Notes: generated from the letters alone by a model not told the origin. Positions 16,151-29,600 are shown, numbered from the stretch's first letter. The stretch is DNA of 64,000 nt from Chitinophaga sp. LS1 (GCF_034274695.1 NZ_CP128362.1:6388501-6452500), one strand, 5' to 3'. Numbers and translations: made by a program.

Positions 16151-16221
16151 GGGGGCGTAAATTGAATGGAAAACTGCTTACCCCAAGTTTGCAGATGCAA
16201 GTTCGAGTCTTGCCGCCTCCA
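16151..16221 (+). tRNA. degenerate tRNA-like sequence 1 of 3 (anticodon unclear, CCC or CCA)
   Basis: GGGGGCG pairs with CGCCTCC as a 7-bp acceptor stem that flanking bases extend to 10 bp (AAT/ATT). The T arm is good: GCAAG/CTTGC around TTCGAGT. The D loop GAATGGAA resembles those of units 2 and 3. No regular 5-bp anticodon stem can be drawn, and the loop lacks the invariant U33. Discriminator is A; CCA is not encoded. It starts 21 nt after the ketopantoate-reductase-like gene. Confidence 0.45.
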
Positions 16222-16229
16222 TTATGTAC

Positions 16230-16300
16230 GGGGGATGGTTTAGTTGGAAAAACGCTGATTTGCCAAATCAGAGACGTAGGTTCGAACCCTTGCTCCTCCA
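16230..16300 (+). tRNA. tRNA-Gly-like sequence 2 of 3 (anticodon GCC)
   Basis: The anticodon arm is perfect: CTGAT, loop TTGCCAA, ATCAG, giving GCC at 16262-16264. The D arm is GTTT/AAAC around AGTTGGAA. The acceptor has 6 good pairs (GGGGGA/TCCTCC). The T loop is normal (TTCGAAC) but the T stem has only about three clean pairs or needs a bulge. It is not the ordinary bacterial tRNA-Gly(GCC). It could be a diverged functional tRNA, a specialised one, or a decaying copy. Confidence 0.55.
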
Positions 16301-16308
16301 CAAGCAAT

Positions 16309-16380
16309 AGTGTTGTAGTATAATTGGAAATATATTTGCCTACCAAGCAAAGGTTGCTGGTTCGAACCCTACCTTCACTA
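16309..16380 (+). tRNA. tRNA-Gly-like sequence 3 of 3 (anticodon ACC)
   Basis: The anticodon arm is perfect: TTTGC, loop CTACCAA, GCAAA, giving ACC at 16342-16344. The D arm is GTAT/ATAT around AATTGGAA. The acceptor AGTGTTG/CTTCACT has two mismatches, but outside it the stem runs on, so GCAATAGTG and CACTATTGC match over 9 bp. The T stem is weak. Gly tRNAs with an ACC anticodon are unusual in bacteria. Confidence 0.5.
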
Positions 16381-16427
16381 TTGCCTTTTAAAAAATAATT
16401 TATCTATACACACTTTTTATAGCCCTG

Positions 16428-16670
16428 CTATCCGGTTGCACATACCCCACTCCCTTCGCAGGTATCCCATCTACCACCACATGTGGTATTAATCTGTTGC
16501 TGTATAGCCTGGGTTGTTACTTCACGTTGATCCTTCTTGGCGCGGTTATATAATTTTGTGACGAGACCTTTGAGCGTCAGGGTATCCAGCGATTTATCGG
16601 GATCTCTGGACAACACCTGCAGTACTTTGATACAGGCATCCCACTCAGCCTGCGAAAATTCATTTGACAT
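16428..16670 (-). CDS. 80-residue peptide with Cys/Gly-rich C-terminus, unknown (RiPP-precursor-like)
   Basis: The first ~60 residues are charged and helical in character (QAEWDACIKVLQVLSRDP, LKGLVTKLYNRAKKD). The last 17 change abruptly to CGGRWDTCEGSGVCATG, with three cysteines and five glycines. A helical leader followed by a short Cys/Gly tail is the layout of many ribosomally made, modified peptides, but no modifying enzyme or peptidase transporter is in the window. The ATG is 7 nt after the PorP/SprF stop, so it is probably the last gene of the adhesin operon. It converges on the tRNA-like array, whose end is 47 nt away. I do not recognise a family. Confidence 0.6.
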   Translation of the reverse strand: MSNEFSQAEWDACIKVLQVLSRDPDKSLDTLTLKGLVTKLYNRAKKDQREVTTQAIQQQINTTCGGRWDTCEGSGVCATG

Positions 16671-16677
16671 AGCTACA

Positions 16678-17667
16678 TTAAAATACTTTGGGACATGAGA
16701 TACCCAATTTACGCAAATTTACGTGGTCCTTGTTTGTAGGAATTGTAAATCCAATGGATATTTCATGAGATCCGTTGCTATAGCTCTGTAATGGGCCAAT
16801 AGAAAAGTCATAGGCATAACCGATACGGAGGGTAGGCATCGGGAATATTTCAATCGCAGCAACCGCAGCGTCTCTTGTGGTCAGCGTCTTTTGCAGATAG
16901 GCTTTATCGTATAGGGAGACACTGGTTCTGTAAGAGCCTCCCAGCCAGAGTTTATCTGTAATCAGCAAGAAAGCATTGACATCTAAACTAGTGGGTCCTC
17001 CCCTGTCGTCTTTCAATAAAAAAGAAGGTTTGAGGGAAAGCTGGTCATTCAGTTTGAACAAAGCACCAGCGGTTACATAATAATGTGGACGAGGTGTAGC
17101 GATATACACATATTTAGACTTGTTGATATGCGGTGCTACGAGGTTGTCTACAGAAACGCCGGCATAGAAGTTATCATCTGCATAAAATACACCAGCCCTG
17201 GCATCGGGTACAGTGGTCGTCAACGTACCGACAGGCATATCGTCTTCAGGATCGGTGGTGGTGAGCAAAGACGTGTTCACCGCGAGGTTAACCAGGCCAC
17301 CGCTGATACCGAAAGACAAACGGGAAGTGCCGTCTTCATTCATGCGTATGCGATAGGCATAACTGGCATAGAGGGTTTGGTTGGTCTGGGCACCGAGTTT
17401 GTCGGCGACCGCCTGAATGCCCCAACCCACATTTCCGTCGTTTGCAATATTATCGGCAGAAACAGAGAAGCTCCGGGGAGCTCCTTCTATTCCAGTCCAC
17501 TGCGCCCGATAGAACGCATGCAGGTATAATTCCTCTTTATAGCCTGCATACGCCGGGTTGATGTAGATGCCGTTAAACATATATTGGCTGAACTGCGCTT
17601 CTTGTTGGGCAAATGTCGATTTGCCCAACGCCATACATAGCAACAATATAAAACCTCTTTTCATCAT
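16678..17667 (-). CDS. PorP/SprF family type IX secretion membrane protein
   Basis: About 329 residues from [21 protein letters not shown], a signal peptide. It opens with the family hallmark [21 protein letters not shown], continues with [14 protein letters not shown], and shows outer-membrane barrel strands throughout. PorP/SprF proteins are needed for secretion or surface attachment of type B T9SS cargo, as SprF is for SprB in Flavobacterium gliding. Its ATGATG start overlaps the TGA stop of the giant adhesin gene (ATGA), so the two are translationally coupled. It is the obvious dedicated partner of that adhesin. Confidence 0.93.
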   Translation of the reverse strand: MMKRGFILLLCMALGKSTFAQQEAQFSQYMFNGIYINPAYAGYKEELYLHAFYRAQWTGIEGAPRSFSVSADNIANDGNVGWGIQAVADKLGAQTNQTLYASYAYRIRMNEDGTSRLSFGISGGLVNLAVNTSLLTTTDPEDDMPVGTLTTTVPDARAGVFYADDNFYAGVSVDNLVAPHINKSKYVYIATPRPHYYVTAGALFKLNDQLSLKPSFLLKDDRGGPTSLDVNAFLLITDKLWLGGSYRTSVSLYDKAYLQKTLTTRDAAVAAIEIFPMPTLRIGYAYDFSIGPLQSYSNGSHEISIGFTIPTNKDHVNLRKLGISCPKVF

Positions 17668-20600
17668 TTCTTGAATTTGCGGAGGATGGTCGTGAATCCT
17701 TTGAAGACTTCCCAATCTGCGCTGCCTTGTTTCTTAACGCGTAATAAATAATAGTAGGTGCCTTCACTTAATCCGTCTCCGGTCCAGGTATTGGAATAGT
17801 TATGCTGGCGGTATACTTCGTTACCCCAACGGTTTACAATGATCAATTCATTTTCAGTGTATTTCTCCAGGCCGACAATTTCGAATACGTCGTTCTTACC
17901 ATCGCCATTTGGCGTGAATAAGGTTGGCACGGCGATATAGACAGCACCTATATGAATGGTTACAGTAGCGACGTTGGATATATAGCCGTCGGCATCTGTG
18001 ATGGTATAGGTGAAGGTGTCATCGCCAACATAGCCCTGGTCTGGAGTGTATTCGGTATAACCATTTACATCTCTGGATATAGTACCATGTTGTACTTCAC
18101 TGATGATGGTGTAGGTACCCAGTGTTGAAGTACCCAAGTCATCGTTATCTATGAAATTGAAACTGATCTTCGTATTCATCCGGGTATCGTACTCGTCGTC
18201 TTTGGCTTTAGGTGCTCCCGGAACGGTGATCGTTGTTGGCGTATCATTGCCGGCGGTAGTACCAGAGATGTCGGACACGGTGGCATGATCTGTGGTTGCA
18301 CCACTTACGGTAGCAGTGTTGGTCACTGATTCGTTTTCTCTGTCCGTCTGTGTGAGGGTGTAAGTAGCGGTTTGCGTAACCACAGCACCTGGTTGCAGGG
18401 TGGCAGAGATAGTAGTGTTCAGGTTGACCATTGGATCGGCGAGGATGACATTGATTAATGGAACATCGCCGGTGTTTGTGGTCGTGAAGGTGTAGGTGAT
18501 GACATTACCATTGAGTACGGCGGTTTTCACCAGTGTGATGCCCGGGTGAGTAATTACCTGGGTGACGGTGATGTAGACGGTTATAGTAATGCTGTACTGG
18601 CCATCAGAGATGGTGACAGTAAAGCTGTCATTGCCTACATAGCCGGTGGTTGGTGTGTAGGTGAATGAACCGTTCGTATTTACGACTACAGTACCGAATG
18701 ATGGGTCGGTGGCTTTAGTATATGTGAGCACATCGCCATCTACGTCAGCGCCAGTAACATTACCGGTGTAAGCGGTATTTTTTGGAGTGGTAATGCTCAG
18801 GTCAGTGCCGGTAGGTGCATCGTTGACAGGTGTCACGGTCACATTAACGGTAATGGTAGTTGTGCCGCTGTGGCCATCACTGATTACGATAGTAAAAGCG
18901 TCCGTGCCATTATAGTTTGCATTTGACGTATAAGTATAGGTGCCGTCTGCATTGACGGTGACAATACCATTCGTTGGGTTCGAGCCCATGCTGTAAGTGA
19001 GTGCGTCGCCGTCTACGTCGGTGGCAGTTACACTACCATTATATGGAGTGTCTTCTGGTGTTGTGATGCTCTGATTGCCGGCGGCTGGAGCATCATTTAC
19101 AGGTACGACGGTGATATTTACGGTTACGGTTACAGAAAGCTGGCCATCGCTGATTTCGATGGTGAAGCTGTCGGGACCGAAGTAGTTGGCAGCAGGCGTG
19201 TAAGTGTATGTACCGTCTGCGTTGACCGTGGCTGTACCATGAGATGGGGTTGAGCCCATGCTGTAGGTCAGCGCATCGCCGTCTACGTCTGATCCGGTAA
19301 CAGCTCCGCTGACAGGGGTGTCTTCGGAGGTAGTTTTGGAATCGCCGTTACCTGTTGGTGCGTCGTTCACAGGAGTGACGGTGATGGTGATAGTCACGGT
19401 GGTGGTACCACCATGGTTATCATCTAATGTAATAGTAAACGCATCCGGGCCATTGTAGTTGGCGTTCGGAGTATAAGTAAATGTACCATCTGCGTTAACA
19501 GTGGCTGTACCGTTCGTTGGGTTTGAGCCTTTGCTGTATGTGAGTGCGTCGCCATCTGCGTCGGTACCGATGACACTGCCATTGTATGGGGTGTCTTCAG
19601 GAGTGGTAACGATCTGGTTGAAGGCGGTTGGTGCATCATTTACAGGCGTAACGGTGATGTTGATAGTTATTATTGCGGTACCACCATTGCCATCATTGAT
19701 TTCGATAGTGAAGCTATCAGGACCGAAGTAGTTTGCAGCTGGCGTGTAATTATATGTTCCATCAGCATTGACGGCTGCGGTGCCGTGGGCTGGGTCGGTG
19801 ACCTTAGTATAAGTCAGCACATCACCATCCACATCATTTCCTACTACACTACCATTATAAGCTACATCTTCAGGAGTGGTAATATTCTGGTCCGCACCTG
19901 TCGGATCATCATTTACCGCTGTTACGGTGATATTGATGGTTACCGTTGCAGTACCGCCATTACCATCATTGATCTCGATAGTGAAACTATCTGGTCCATT
20001 ATAATTGGTTGCAGGAATATAAGTATAAGTGCCATCTGCGTTTACTGTAGCGGTTCCGTGAGCTGGATCAGTTGCCTTGATGTATGTCAGCACATCACCA
20101 TCCACATCATTTCCTACGATACTTCCATTGTATTGAGTATCCTCTGGCGTTGTGATCGTCTGATCTGAACCGGTTGGATCATCATTCACTGCTGTTACAG
20201 TGATATTGATGGTTACTGTTGCTATTCCTCCATTACCATCATTGATCTCGATAGTGAAGCTATCAGGACCATTGTAGTTAGCAGCTGGAGTATAAGTATA
20301 AGTTCCATCTGCGTTTACGATAGCGGTACCGTGTGCTGGATCAGTAGACTTGTTGTAAGTCAGCACATCACCATCCACATCATTTCCTACTACACTACCA
20401 TTATATGCTACATCTTCAGGGGTGGTAATATTCTGATCAGCTCCGGTTGGATCATCATTTACCAGTGTTACAGTGATATTGATGGTTACTGTTGTCGTTC
20501 CGCCATTACCATCACTGATCTCGATAGTAAAGCTATCAGGTCCATTATAGTCTGCAGCCGGGCTATAAGTATAAGTCCCATCAGCATTGACGATAGCTGT

Positions 20601-23600
20601 ACCATGTGCTGGGTCAGTGGCTTTGTTGTAAGTCAGTGCATCACCATCCACATCATTTCCTACTATACTTCCATTGTATTGAGTATCCTCTGGCGTTGTG
20701 ATCGTCTGATCTGAACCGGTTGGATCATCATTCACTGCTGTTACAGTGATATTGATGGTTACTGTTGCTATTCCTCCATTACCATCATTGATCTCGATAG
20801 TAAAGCTATCAGGATCATTATAGTCTGCAGCTGGTGTGTAAGTATATGTTCCATCTGCGTTTACGGTAGCGGTTCCGTGTGCTGGATCAGTAGACTTGTT
20901 GTAAGTCAGCACATCACCATCCACATCATTTCCTACGATACTACCATTATAAGCTACATCTTCAGGTGTAGTGATATTCTGATCTACGCCTGTTGGAGCA
21001 TCATTTACCGCTGTTACTGTGATATTAATTGTTACTGTAGCTGTCCCCCCATTGCCATCATTGATCTCGATGGTGAAACTATCAGGACCATTATAGTTGG
21101 TTGCTGGGGTGTAAGTATATGTTCCATCAGCATTGACAGTAGCTGTACCATGCCCTGGATCGGTGGCTTTGTTGTAGGTCAGTACATCGCCATCCACATC
21201 ATTACCTACGATACTTCCATTATAAGCTACATCTTCAGGTGTAGTAATATTCTGGTCTACGCCTGTTGGATCATCATTTACTGCTGTTACTGTGATATTG
21301 ATGGTTACTGTTGCAATACCGCCATTACCATCACTGATTTCGATAGTAAAGCTATCAGGTCCATTATAGTCTGTAGCCGGGCTGTAAGTATAAGTCCCAT
21401 CAGCATTGACGATAGCTGTACCATGTGCTGGGTCAGTGGCTTTGTTGTAAGTCAGTGCATCACCATCCACATCATTTCCTACGATACTTCCATTATATTG
21501 AGTATCCTCTGGTGTTGTGATCGTCTGGTCCGCACCTGTCGGATCATCATTTACCGCTGTTACGATGATATTGATTGTTACTGTTGCAGTGCCGCCATTG
21601 CCGTCATTGATCTCGATAGTGAAACTATCAGGACCATTGTAGTTAGCAGCTGGGGTGTAAGTATATGTTCCATCAGCATTGACAGTAGCTGTACCATGCC
21701 CTGGATCGGTGGCTTTGTTGTAGGTCAGTACATCGCCATCCACATCATTACCTACGATACTTCCATTATAAGCTACATCTTCAGGTGTAGTAATATTCTG
21801 GTCTACGCCTGTTGGATCATCATTTACTGCTGTTACTGTGATATTGATGGTTACTGTTGCAATACCTCCATTACCATCACTGATTTCGATAGTAAAGCTA
21901 TCAGGTCCATTATAGTCTGCAGCCGGGCTGTAAGTATAAGTCCCATCAGCATTGACGATAGCTGTACCATGTGCTGGGTCAGTGGCTTTGTTGTAAGTCA
22001 GTGCATCACCATCCACATCATTTCCTACGATACTTCCATTATATTGAGTATCCTCTGGTGTTGTGATCGTCTGGTCCGCACCTGTCGGATCATCATTTAC
22101 CGCTGTTACGATGATATTGATTGTTACTGTAGCTGTCCCCCCATTGCCATCATTGATCTCGATAGTAAAGCTATCAGGACCATTGTAGTTCGCAGCTGGC
22201 GTGTAAGTATATGTTCCATCTGCATTGACGGTAGCGGTTCCATGTGTTGGATCAGTAGCCTTGCTGTATGTCAGTGCGTCACCATCCAGATCATTACCTA
22301 CTACGGTTCCATTATAAGCTACATCTTCAGGGGTAGTAATATTCTGGTCTGTGCCTGTCGGATCATCATTCACCGCTGTTACAGTGATATTGATTGTTAT
22401 TGTAGTAGTACCACCATTGCCGTCATAGATTTCGATAGTGAAACTATCTGGTCCATTATAATTGCTTGCAGGAGTATAAGTATAAGTTCCATCTGCATTA
22501 ACGGTAGCTGTACCGTGAGCAGGATCAGTAGCCTTACTGTATGTCAGTGCATCTCCATCCACATCTGAGCCAACCACACTACCATTGTAAGCTACATCTT
22601 CAGGTGTAGTAATATTCTGGTCAGCTCCAATCGGATCATCATTTACCGCTGTTACAGTGATATTAATCGTTACTGTTGCTGTGCCCCCATTACCATCATT
22701 GATCTCGATAGTGAAACTATCTGATCCATTATAATTGGTTGCAGGAATATAAGTATAAGTACCATCTGTATTAACGGTAACTGTACCATGTGCTGGATCG
22801 GTGGCTTTGCTATAAGTCAGCGCATCTCCATCCACGTCTGAACCAACCACACTGCCATTATAGGCTACATCTTCAGGAGTAGTAATATTCTGATCTGCCC
22901 CGGTTGGATCATCATTTACTGCTGTTACAGTGATATTGATGGTTACTGTTGCTATTCCGCCATTACCATCATTGATCTCGATAGTGAAACTATCTGGTCC
23001 ATTATAATTGCTTGCAGGAGTATAAGTGTATGTTCCATCTGTATTAACGGTAACTGTACCATGTGCTGGATCGGTGGCTTTGCTATAAGTCAGTGCATCT
23101 CCATCCACGTCTGAACCAACCACACTGCCATTATAAACTACATCTTCAGGTGTAGTAATATTCTGATCTGCGCCTGTTGGATCATCATTCACCGCTGTAA
23201 CAGTGATATTGATCGTTACTATTGCCGTACCACCATTACCATCATTGATCTCAATAGTGAAGCTATCAGGTCCATTATAGTTCGCAGCTGGCGTATAAGT
23301 GTATGTTCCATCTGTATTGACTGTAGCCGTACCATGTGCAGGATCAGTGGATTTGCTGTATGTCAGTGCATCTCCATCCACATCATTACCTACCACACTT
23401 CCATTGTATTGAGTATCCTCTGGTGTAGTGATCGCCTGGTCTGAGCCAGTTGGATCATCATTTACTGCTGTTACAGTGATATTAATTGTTACTGTTGCTG
23501 TGCCGCCATTACCATCATTGATCTCGATAGTGAAACTATCTGGACCATTGTAGTTCGCAGCTGGCGTGTAAGTATATGTTCCATCTGCATTGACTGTAGC

Positions 23601-26600
23601 GGTTCCATGTGTTGGATCAGTGGCTTTGCTGTAAGTCAGTGCATCGCCATCCACGTCATTACCCACCACACTACCATTATAAACTACATCTTCAGGTGTG
23701 GTAATATTCTGGTCTACGCCTGTTGGATCATCATTTACCGCTGTTACGATGATATTGATCGTTACTATTGCCGTACCACCATTACCATCATTGATCTCAA
23801 TAGTGAAGCTATCAGGGCCATTATAGTTGGTTGCTGGCGTGTAAGTATATGTTCCATCTACATTGACGGTAGCGGTTCCATGTGTTGGATCAGTAGCCTT
23901 GCTGTATGTCAGCGCGTCACCATCCAGATCATTACCTACTACGGTTCCATTATAAGCTACATCTTCAGGGGTAGTAATATTTTGGTCTGTGCCTGTCGGA
24001 TCATCATTTACTGCTGTTACAGTGATATTGATTGTTACTGTTGCTGTGCCGCCATTACCATCATTGATCTCGATAGTGAAACTATCTGATCCATTATAAT
24101 TGGTTGCAGGAATATAAGTATAAGTACCATCTGCGTTTACTGTAGCGGTTCCGTGTGCTGGATCGGTGGCTTTGCTATAAGTCAGCGCATCTCCATCCAC
24201 GTCTGAACCCACCACACTTCCATTATAAACTACATCTTCAGGTGTAGTAATATTCTGGTCTGCGCCTGTCGGATCATCATTCACCGCTGTTACAGTGATA
24301 TTGATTGTTACTGTTGCAGTACCGCCATTGCCGTCATTAATTTCGATAGTAAAGCTATCAGGACCATTGTAATTGGTTGCAGGCGTATAAGTGTATGTTC
24401 CATCAGCATTGACTGTAGCCGTTCCATGTGCAGGATCAGTGGCTTTGCTGTAAGTCAGTGCATCTCCATCCACGTCTGAGCCAACCACACTTCCATTATA
24501 GGCTATATCTTCAGCTGTGGTGATATTCTGATCTGCCCCGGTTGGATCATCATTCACTGCTGTTACAGTGATATTGATTGTTACTGTTGCAGTACCGCCA
24601 TTGCCGTCATTAATTTCGATAGTAAAGCTATCAGGACCATTGTAATTGCTTGCAGGCGTATAAGTGTATGTTCCATCAGCATTGACTGTAGCCGTACCAT
24701 GTGCAGGATCAGTGGCTTTGCTGTAAGTCAGTGCATCGCCATCCACGTCTGAACCAACCACACTACCATTATAAACTACATCTTCAGCTGTGGTGATATT
24801 CTGGTCTGCACCTGTCGGATCATCATTTACTGCTGTTACTGTGATATTAATTGTTACTGTTGCAGTACCGCCATTGCCGTCATTAATTTCGATAGTGAAA
24901 CTATCAGGTCCATTGTAATTGCTTGCAGGCGTATAAGTGTATGTTCCATCAGCATTGACGGTAGCTGTACCATGTGCAGGATCAGTGGCTTTGCTGTAAG
25001 TCAGTGCATCGCCATCCACGTCATTACCAACCACACTACCATTATAAACTACATCTTCAGCTGTGGTGATATTCTGGTCTGCACCTGTCGGATCATCATT
25101 TACTGCTGTTACTGTGATATTAATTGTTACTGTTGCAGTACCGCCATTGCCGTCATTAATTTCGATAGTGAAACTATCAGGTCCATTGTAATTGCTTGCA
25201 GGCGTATAAGTGTATGTTCCATCAGCATTGACGGTAGCTGTACCATGTGCAGGATCAGTGGCTTTGCTGTAAGTCAGTGCATCGCCATCCACGTCATTAC
25301 CCATCACACTACCATTATAAACTACATCTTCAGGAGTGGTAATATTCTGGTCCGCACCTGTCGGATCATCATTTACCGCTGTTACGATGATATTAATTGT
25401 TACCGTTGCAGTACCGCCATTACCATCATTGATCTCGATAGTGAAACTATCAGGTCCGTTATAGTTGGTTGCTGGCGTGTAAGTATATGTTCCATATGTA
25501 TTGACGGTAGCGGTTCCGTGTGCTGGATCAGTAGCCTTGCTGTATGTCAGTGCATCTCCATCCACATCATTACCTACCACACTTCCATTGTATTGAGTAT
25601 CCTCTGGTGTAGTGATCGCCTGGTCTGAGCCAGTTGGATCATCATTTACTGCTGTTACAGTGATATTGATGGTTACTGTTGCTGTGCCGCCATTACCATC
25701 ATTGATCTCGATAGTGAAACTATCAGGTCCATTGTAATTGCTTGCAGGCGTATAAGTGTATGTTCCATCTGCATTGACGGTAGCTGTACCATGTGCAGGA
25801 TCAGTGGCTTTGCTGTAAGTCAGTGCATCGCCATCCACGTCATTACCCATCACACTACCATTATAAACTACATCTTCAGGTGTGGTGATATTCTGGTCAG
25901 CGCCAGTTGGATCATCATTTACTGCTGTTACTGTGATATTGATTGTTACTGTTGCTGTGCCGCCATTACCATCATTGATCTCGATAGTGAAACTATCCGG
26001 GCCATTGTAATTGCTTGCTGGCGTATAAGTATAAGTGCCGTCTGTATTAACGGTAACAGTACCATGTGCAGGATCAGTGGCTTTGCTATAAGTCAGCGCA
26101 TCTCCATCCACGTCTGAGCCAACCACACTTCCATTATAAACTACATCTTCAGCTGTAGTGATATTCTGATCTACGCCTGTTGGAGCATCATTTACCACTG
26201 TTACGGTGATATTGATTGTTACCGTTGCAATACCGCCATTACCATCATTGATCTCGATAGTGAAACTATCCGGGCCATTATAGTTGGTTGCTGGCGTGTA
26301 AGTATATGTTCCATCTGCATTGACGGTAGCGGTTCCATGTGTTGGATCAGTAGCCTTGCTGTATGTCAGCGCGTCACCATCCAGATCATTACCAACCACA
26401 CTTCCATTATAAGCTACATCTTCAGGGGTGGTAATATTCTGGTCTGCGCCTGTCGGATCATCATTTACTGCTGTTACTGTGATATTGATTGTTACTGTTG
26501 CTGTGCCGCCATTACCATCATTGATCTCGATAGTGAAACTATCAGGTCCATTATAGTTCGCAGCTGGCGTATAAGTATAAGTTCCATCTGCATTGACGGT

Positions 26601-29600
26601 AGCTGCACCATGTGCAGGATCAGTTGCCTTGCTGTATGTCAGCGCATCTCCATCCACGTCTGAGCCAACCACACTTCCATTATAAACTACACCTTCAGGT
26701 GTGGTAATATTCTGGTCCGCACCTGTCGGATCATCATTTACCGCTGTTACGGTGATATTGATTGTTACTGTTGCTGTACCGCCATTACCATCATTGATCT
26801 CGATAGTGAAACTATCAGGTCCGTTATAGTTGGTTGCTGGCGTGTAAGTATATGTTCCATCTGTATTGACGGTAGCGGTTCCGTGTGCAGGATCAGTAGC
26901 CTTGCTGTATGTCAGTGCATCTCCATCCACATCATTACCTACCACACTTCCATTGTATTGAGTATCCTCTGGTGTAGTGATCGCCTGGTCTGAGCCAGTT
27001 GGATCATCATTTACTGCTGTTACAGTGATATTGATGGTTACTGTTGCTGTGCCGCCATTACCATCATTGATCTCGATAGTAAAACTATCTGGTCCATTAT
27101 AGTTCGCAGCTGGCGTATAAGTATAAGTGCCGTCTGTATTAACGGTAACAGTACCATGTGCAGGATCAGTTGCCTTGATGTATGTCAGCGCATCTCCATC
27201 CACGTCTGAGCCAACCACACTTCCATTATAAACTACATCTTCAGCTGTAGTAATATTCTGGTCTGCACCAGTCGGATCATCATTTACCGCTGTTACGGTG
27301 GTATTGATTGTTACTGTTGCTGTGCCGCCATTACCATCATTGATCTCGATAGTAAAGCTATCAGGACCATTGTAGTTCGCAGCTGGCGTGTAAGTATATG
27401 TTCCATCTGCATTGACGGTAGCGGTTCCATGTGTTGGATCAGTGGCCTTGCTGTATGTCAGCGCGTCACCATCCAGATCATTACCTACTACGGTTCCATT
27501 ATAAGCTACATCTTCAGGAGTAGTAATATTCTGGTCTGCGCCTGTCGGATCATCATTCACCGCTGTTACGGTGATATTGATTGTTATTGTAGTAGTACCA
27601 CCATTGCCGTCATTAATTTCGATAGTGAAACTATCTGTTCCATTGTAATTGCTTGCAGGAGTATAAGTATAAGTTCCATCTGCATTAACGGTAACTGTAC
27701 CATGTGCTGGATCGGTGGCTTTGCTGTAAGTCAGTGCATCTCCATCCACGTCTGAACCAACCACACTTCCATTGTAAGCTACATCTTCAGGGGTGGTAAT
27801 GTTCTGGTCTGCTCCGGTTGGATCATCATTTACCGCTGTAACAGTGATATTGATTGTTACCGTTGCAATACCGCCATTACCATCATTGATCTCAATAGTG
27901 AAACTATCAGGTCCATTATAGTTCGCAGCTGGCGTATAAGTATAAGTTCCATCTGCATTGACGGTAGCTGCACCATGTGCAGGATCAGTTGCCTTGCTGT
28001 ATGTCAGCGCATCTCCATCCACGTCTGAGCCAACCACACTTCCATTATAAGCTACATCTTCAGGAGTAGTAATATTCTGGTCTGCACCAGTCGGATCATC
28101 ATTTACTGCTGTTACTGTGATATTGATTGTTACTGTTGCAGTGCCGCCATTGCCGTCATTGATCTCGATAGTAAAGCTATCTGGACCATTATAGTTGATT
28201 GCAGGAGTATAAGTGTATGTTCCATCTGCATTGACTGTAGCGGTTCCATGTGTAGGATCAGTGGCTTTGCTATAAGTCAGTGCATCTCCATCCAAGTCTG
28301 AACCCACCACACTTCCATTATAAACTACATCTTCAGGTGTAGTAATATTCTGGTCTGCTCCGGTTGGATCATCATTCACTGCTGTTACAGTGATATTGAT
28401 GGTTACTGTTGCTATGCCGCCATTGCCGTCATTGATCTCGATTGTGAAGCTATCAGGTCCATTGTAATTGGTTGCTGGGGTATAAGTGTATGTTCCATCT
28501 GCATTGACTGTAGCGGTTCCATGTGCAGGATCAGTGGATTTGCTGTAAGTCAGTGCATCTCCATCCACGTCTGAGCCAACCACACTTCCATTATAAACTA
28601 CATCTTCAGGTGTGGTAATATTCTGGTCAGCGCCTGTCGGATCATCATTTACTGCTGTTACTGTGATATTGATTGTTACTGTTGCTATGCCGCCATTACC
28701 ATCATTGATCTCGATAGTAAAGCTATCTGGACCATTATAGTTGCTAGCAGGAGTATAAGTGTATGTTCCATCAGCATTGACTGTAGCGGTTCCATGTGCA
28801 GGATCAGTGGCTTTGCTATAAGTCAGTGCATCGCCATCCACGTCTGAGCCAACCACACTTCCATTATAGGCTATATCTTCAGGTGTGGTGATATTCTGAT
28901 CTGCCCCGGTTGGATCATCATTTACTGCTGTTACAGTGATATTGATTGTTACTGTTGCAGTACCGCCATTGCCGTCATTAATTTCGATAGTAAAGCTATC
29001 AGGACCATTGTAATTGCTTGCAGGCGTATAAGTGTATGTTCCATCAGCATTGACTGTAGCCGTACCATGTGCAGGATCAGTGGATTTGCTGTAAGTCAGT
29101 GAATCGCCATCCACATCTGAGCCAACCACACTACCATTATAAGCTACATCTTCAGGTGTAGTAATATTCTGGTCAGCTCCAATCGGATCATCATTTACCG
29201 CTGTTACAGTGATATTAATCGTTACTGTTGCAGTACCGCCATTACCATCATTGATCTCGATAGTGAAACTATCTGATCCATTATAATTGGTTGCAGGAAT
29301 ATAAGTATAAGTACCATCTGCGTTTACTGTAGCGGTTCCGTGTGCTGGATCGGTGGCTTTGCTATAAGTCAGCGCATCTCCATCCACGTCTGAACCCACC
29401 ACACTTCCATTGTAAGCTACATCTTCAGGGGTGGTAATGTTCTGGTCTGCTCCGGTTGGATCATCATTCACCGCTGTTACAGTGATATTGATTGTTACCG
29501 TTGCAATACCACCATTACCATCATTGATCTCGATAGTGAAACTATCTGGTCCATTATAGTTCGCAGCTGGCGTATAAGTATAAGTTCCATCTGCATTGAC

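Noticed and set aside
16080..16346. 88-codon minus-strand frame across the tRNA-like array
   Set aside because: Antisense to the tRNA-like sequences; the product is low-information and ends in the reductase gene.
20877..22568. 563-codon plus-strand frame through the adhesin repeats, and several shorter ones (23607, 24972, 25791 and others)
   Set aside because: They are the antisense of the 273-bp coding repeat; the Ile/Cys/Ser-rich periodic product and loss at each repeat variant show they are shadows.
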